Below are positions 61,020 through 64,000 of a stretch of 64,000 bases of DNA, in pieces. The DNA comes from Pseudomonadota bacterium. GTDB lineage: Bacteria > Pseudomonadota > Alphaproteobacteria > Rhizobiales > Devosiaceae. Below the pieces are notes generated by a model, which saw only the letters and a program-made list of their open reading frames with translations, did not search any database and was not told where the DNA came from. The stretch lies in the NCBI GenBank assembly GCA_023388175.1, contig JAEWGT010000015.1, forward strand, positions 1-64,000, given 5' to 3'. How positions within the stretch are numbered: the stretch's first letter is position 1; each line of letters begins with the position of its first letter. Made by a program: the position numbers and the translations under genes.

Positions 61020-61499
61020 ATGGCTGAAACCATCAACTCTCTCGAAGACCTCGGCACCTCTGCTGCCGCTCCGGTCAACACCGCTCCGGTTCATGTCCAG
61101 AAGCTCGACAGCCTCGGCCGCGCCTATGCCACCGGCAAGCGCAAGAACGCCGTCGCTCGCGTCTGGATCAAGCCGGGCAAGGGCACTCTCACCGTCAACG
61201 GGCGCGAATTCGCCAAGTATTTCGCCCGTCCGGTGCTGCAGCTGATCGTGAAGCAGCCGATCGTCGCTTCCGAGCGTCTTGATCAGTATGACGTCAACGT
61301 CACCGTTGCCGGTGGTGGTCTTTCCGGTCAGGCCGGTGCCGTTCGCCACGGCATCTCCAAGGCCCTCACCTACTTCGAGCCGGCCCTGCGCCCGGTTCTG
61401 AAGAAGGGCGGCTTCCTGACCCGCGATAGCCGCGTTGTCGAGCGTAAGAAGTACGGCAAGGCCAAGGCCCGCCGCTCCTTCCAGTTCTCCAAGCGCTAA
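61020..61499 (+). CDS. rpsI: 30S ribosomal protein S9
   Basis: A 159-residue ribosomal protein with the typical alphaproteobacterial N-terminal extension (about 35 residues, Ala/Pro-rich). The S9 core is YATGKRKNAVARVWI, VTVAGGGLSGQAGAVRHGIS and the C-terminal tail KARRSFQFSKR, which reaches the P-site tRNA. It is coupled to rplM and ends before a clear terminator. Confidence 0.97.
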   Translation: MAETINSLEDLGTSAAAPVNTAPVHVQKLDSLGRAYATGKRKNAVARVWIKPGKGTLTVNGREFAKYFARPVLQLIVKQPIVASERLDQYDVNVTVAGGGLSGQAGAVRHGISKALTYFEPALRPVLKKGGFLTRDSRVVERKKYGKAKARRSFQFSKR

Positions 61500-61524
61500 T
61501 CGCTGGACTGTTTCGATTTTGCGA

Positions 61525-61552
61525 GGGGCCGGGAAACCGGCCCCTTTGCTTT
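61525..61552 (+). terminator. Terminator of rplM-rpsI
   Basis: GGGGCCGG (61525-61532) and CCGGCCCC (61537-61544) form an eight-base stem closed by a GAAA tetraloop, followed by TTTGCTTTT. Confidence 0.92.
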
Positions 61553-61559
61553 TGGGCAT

Positions 61560-62132
61560 TCAATCGAATGCGGGTTTTCCCGCAAACAATGTGTTGTCTG
61601 GCCGCCCGGCCTGCCAATCCCGATATTGCGCCATCCATGTCTTGAACGCGTCGGGAATATCCCAGTCCGGTGCGCTGCTCAGGGCATAGGCCATGCCTTC
61701 CCGGAACCAGATCGGGTGGCTCATGGTCTCGATGGCACCGAAATGCTGAAATTGCAGCCAATGGATGAGTTCGTGGCGGATAATGTAGTCCTGCCATGAG
61801 TGCCCGGCGATCGCCATGCCCAGAAATGGATAGGATATGGCCCGCTCGTCCCCGCCGCCAAACCGGCGATAGCAATCATCCGAGCGGCATAAGGCGGCAT
61901 TGAGCTGTGGTATTGCAAGTCCGGTCTGTGCTCGGACATCTGCGGCAGCCTTGGCAACCAAGCCCTGCGCCGCCGCCAAATCTTCCTCCAGCTCGGTGCA
62001 GACACGTTCGACGCAATGCAGGCCGAACAGGCTCGGCGCAGCAAGTCTGAGAGGCGGCGCAGCCCAGAGCGCTGAAATCACCGCAACGCAGCACACCGCG
62101 ATTATTCCTGCGCCGAGTATCAATTTTCGCAT
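61560..62132 (-). CDS. Exported or membrane-anchored HExxH protein
   Basis: A 190-residue protein with an N-terminal hydrophobic signal/anchor (about 4-24). It contains a zinc-protease motif HELIH (120-124) followed by WFREG with Glu145, the gluzincin layout seen in MA-clan peptidases. Four cysteines (40, 45, 82, 87) may make disulfides in the periplasm. I do not recognise a named family. The ATG at 62132 follows AGGGAGG. It is divergent from the SdpI-like gene. Confidence 0.7.
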   Translation of the reverse strand: MRKLILGAGIIAVCCVAVISALWAAPPLRLAAPSLFGLHCVERVCTELEEDLAAAQGLVAKAAADVRAQTGLAIPQLNAALCRSDDCYRRFGGGDERAISYPFLGMAIAGHSWQDYIIRHELIHWLQFQHFGAIETMSHPIWFREGMAYALSSAPDWDIPDAFKTWMAQYRDWQAGRPDNTLFAGKPAFD

Positions 62133-62259
62133 GACGCCTCCCTGGTTCAGGATGTGCCTGCGCATGCGCTGTGTATCAAGGGAGGAGAGGAATTTTCCAT
62201 CCCTCTCTGGTCATCCATGGTGAGAGCTTCCATATGGGTGCCGTCGTCAGAGTTCGCCC

Positions 62260-62901
62260 ATGCAAAACCTCGTCACCCGCTTCCATATGCTCGTTTTCGG
62301 CGTCACCCTGTCCATAGCCGGCGTGGCGCTCGTGCATGTTCCTGAAGGCTATGCCTTCCCGGCGCATTGGCAGGGCAGTGGGGCAGACTGGCTCTGGCCA
62401 CGCGATATTGCGCTCGCCGTCGCGCCGATTGTCCAGTTGCTGCTGATCGGCGGCTTCTTCCTGCTTGGCCGGGCGCTGACCAAAAATCACTTCAGCAAGG
62501 TCCTGCACATTCTCGATCCGGCGCTGACGCTGCTCCTGCTCGTCGCCGCATCTTGTCAGTTCGGCTTTCTGCTCATCGGGATCGGCTCGGATTTCGACAT
62601 GTTTCGCATTACCGGCTTTGGCCTGGCCGCGATATTGCTGGTTCTCGCCGTCGTGATCTTCGAGGCTGAGCGCAATTCCTATGGTGGCCTGCGCATGCCC
62701 TGGCCAATTCCTTCAGACCGGGCATGGCGCGTGGTTCATCGCGTTGCCGGCATTGCCTGTGGCTTTGCGGCGCTGCTGCTGGCCTGGGTGGCGTGGAGCG
62801 ATCCGGGTCCGGGCCAGATCATATTGGCCATTGCCGCAAGTCTGCTGAGTCTGCCCCTGCTGGCGGGGGCAGTGACTCTGGCAATGCGCGGATTCAAATA
62901 G
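62260..62901 (+). CDS. SdpI/DUF1648-like membrane protein
   Basis: A 213-residue membrane protein with about six helices. The N-terminal part (HVPEGYAFPAHWQGSGADWL) recalls DUF1648, and the C-terminal part (RMPWPIPSDRAWRVVHRVAG) the SdpI family, in which SdpI of Bacillus gives immunity to a secreted toxin. Immunity function is not implied for this one. It starts at an ATG at 62260 and is divergent from the HExxH gene. Confidence 0.6.
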   Translation: MQNLVTRFHMLVFGVTLSIAGVALVHVPEGYAFPAHWQGSGADWLWPRDIALAVAPIVQLLLIGGFFLLGRALTKNHFSKVLHILDPALTLLLLVAASCQFGFLLIGIGSDFDMFRITGFGLAAILLVLAVVIFEAERNSYGGLRMPWPIPSDRAWRVVHRVAGIACGFAALLLAWVAWSDPGPGQIILAIAASLLSLPLLAGAVTLAMRGFK

Positions 62902-63067
62902 GCATTTCCAAGTCGCTGGCCCGGGCGGTAGAAAAGTCTTCTGCTTTGCCCGGAAAAGAAACGCTATTTGCTGCAAGTGACGACAACGAGGCGTATGGTC
63001 GTGGCTAATTGCAAGGCACAATGCTCATGAATTGAGCGGCGGCCTTGGCTCACCAAAAGGTTTCACC

Positions 63068-64000
63068 ATGCCTACTCCCGTTTCGGCAGGCGCAGCGCCG
63101 CGAGCGCCCAAGCCGCTTTATCTCAATTTCGGCTTTCAGGTCCTCGCGGCCATGGTCATCGGTCTGGTCCTGGGATTTATCGCACGCAATCTCGGGCCCG
63201 ACGCTGCCGGTGGTGCGAACTGGCTGACCGTAACACTCTCCACAATCGGCTCATCCTTCGTATCGCTGCTGCGCGCACTGGTGCCGGTGCTTGTCTTTAC
63301 CGCCATCGTCGCCTCCATCGCCAATCTGCGCGAGCTGAACAACGCTGCCAAGCTGGTCTGGCAGACGCTGCTCTGGTTTGCCATCACCGCATTGATCGCC
63401 GTTGCCATCGGCATTGCGCTGGGCTTGATCATTCAGCCGGGTGTCCACACGGCAGTCACCGAGGCTGCCGCGCGCGCACCTTCATCAACGGGGTCCTGGC
63501 TCGATTTCCTCAAGGGGCTGATCCCGTCCAACTTCATCGGTTTACAGGCTTCAACCCGCGTCACCGATAGCGGCGCGACCACCAGCCTCAACTTCAATGT
63601 GCTGCAAATCCTGATCGTCGCAATCGTTGTCGGCATCGCCGCCCTGCGCGTCGGGCCGGCAGCCGACCCGTTCCTGGCGTTCAACCGCTCCTTCCTCAAG
63701 ATCATCCACAAGGTGCTGTGGTGGGTCATTCGCCTGACGCCCATCGGCACAATCGGCCTGCTCGGCAATGCCGTGGCCGTCTATGGCTGGGACGCGCTGG
63801 CCCAGCTCGGCTGGTACGCTGCGGCTATCTATATCGGCCTCGTACTGGTGTTGTTCGTGGTCTATCCAGCCCTGTTGCAGGCCAATGGCCTCAACCCCAT
63901 CCGCTACTTCCAGAGCGCCTGGCCCGCCATCCAGCTCGCCTTCGTGTCGCGCTCATCCATCGGCACCCTGCCGGTGACAGAACGCATCACCGAAAAGAAC
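63068..64000 (+). CDS. Dicarboxylate/amino acid:cation symporter (partial)
   Basis: The first 311 residues of a DAACS (GltP/DctA-type) transporter; the 3' end is beyond the window. After a short N-terminal tail come helices including FGFQVLAAMVIGLVLGFIA, ALVPVLVFTAIVASIANL, and the hairpin HP1 region with SSIGTLPVTERI, which matches the S-S-x-x-TLP motif of the family. Long periplasmic loop around 150-185 (APSSTGSWLDFLKGLIPSNF). The substrate, a dicarboxylate or Glu/Asp, is undecided. Confidence 0.9.
   Translation, partial: MPTPVSAGAAPRAPKPLYLNFGFQVLAAMVIGLVLGFIARNLGPDAAGGANWLTVTLSTIGSSFVSLLRALVPVLVFTAIVASIANLRELNNAAKLVWQTLLWFAITALIAVAIGIALGLIIQPGVHTAVTEAAARAPSSTGSWLDFLKGLIPSNFIGLQASTRVTDSGATTSLNFNVLQILIVAIVVGIAALRVGPAADPFLAFNRSFLKIIHKVLWWVIRLTPIGTIGLLGNAVAVYGWDALAQLGWYAAAIYIGLVLVLFVVYPALLQANGLNPIRYFQSAWPAIQLAFVSRSSIGTLPVTERITEKN

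Overview
This window is chromosomal DNA of a GC-rich alphaproteobacterium, most likely a Hyphomicrobiales member close to Devosia. The evidence is gene order and protein character: an NYN-domain gene divergent from rpoZ-rsh-pyrE-acpS-lepB-rnc-era-recO, a bpt-RDD-hemB block, an LdtR-type MarR regulator next to an L,D-transpeptidase, glyA-nrdR-ribH-nusB, plsX-fabH-ihfA-merR, an RpiR-controlled inositol cluster, and many small alphaproteobacterial families. No phage, insertion sequence, integrase or CRISPR array was seen. The genus is an inference; no 16S rRNA is present.

Layout. 1-669 holds no assignable gene but several inverted-repeat elements. 670-8580 carries core functions: stringent response, pyrimidine, holo-ACP synthesis, secretion, RNA processing and repair. 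8701-16664 has parC, a Dabb protein, bpt, RDD, an EamA exporter, hemB and an XRE/MmyB-like regulator divergent from a small membrane protein. 16813-18832 is the ldtR/L,D-transpeptidase cell-wall pair. 18918-22232 holds a small conserved gene, a ZTP riboswitch with a short upstream ORF, glyA, nrdR, an atypical ribH and nusB. 22288-27077 has bamE, a cytochrome bc1 chaperone, YceD, plsX, fabH, ihfA and a MerR regulator.

27202-35727 is a myo-inositol catabolic region: iolG on the plus strand, and iolR, iolC-DUF2090, iolD, iolE, a DUF3329 gene and iolB on the minus strand. Three palindromes of the form GAA-N6-TTC lie in front of iolG, iolC and iolR and suggest one IolR regulon. 35814-37019 is a riboflavin importer gene (ribN) under an FMN riboswitch. 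Then come an MFS transporter with an operator-like palindrome and a GGDEF diguanylate cyclase.

40151-47362 is a sugar ABC-transport operon (binding protein, two permeases, ATPase) ending in an unusual fused Gfo/Idh-aldo/keto reductase, with a divergent AraC regulator. 47368-49645 has a CHASE2 adenylate/guanylate cyclase and tRNA-Pro(GGG). 49704-58751 has an APH-family kinase and a divergent exopolysaccharide locus: O-antigen ligase/polymerase, initiating glycosyltransferase, GT4, short Wza-like lipoprotein, Wzz protein with a degenerate kinase domain, and polysaccharide deacetylase. 58760-64000 has two small membrane proteins, ctaA, rplM-rpsI, an HExxH protein, an SdpI-like protein and the start of a dicarboxylate/amino-acid symporter cut by the window edge.

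The most notable points are the ZTP-riboswitch/uORF/glyA leader, the two-domain oxidoreductase fusion, the shared IolR motif, the diverged lumazine synthase in the same window as FMN-riboswitch-controlled riboflavin import, and the Wzz pseudo-kinase.
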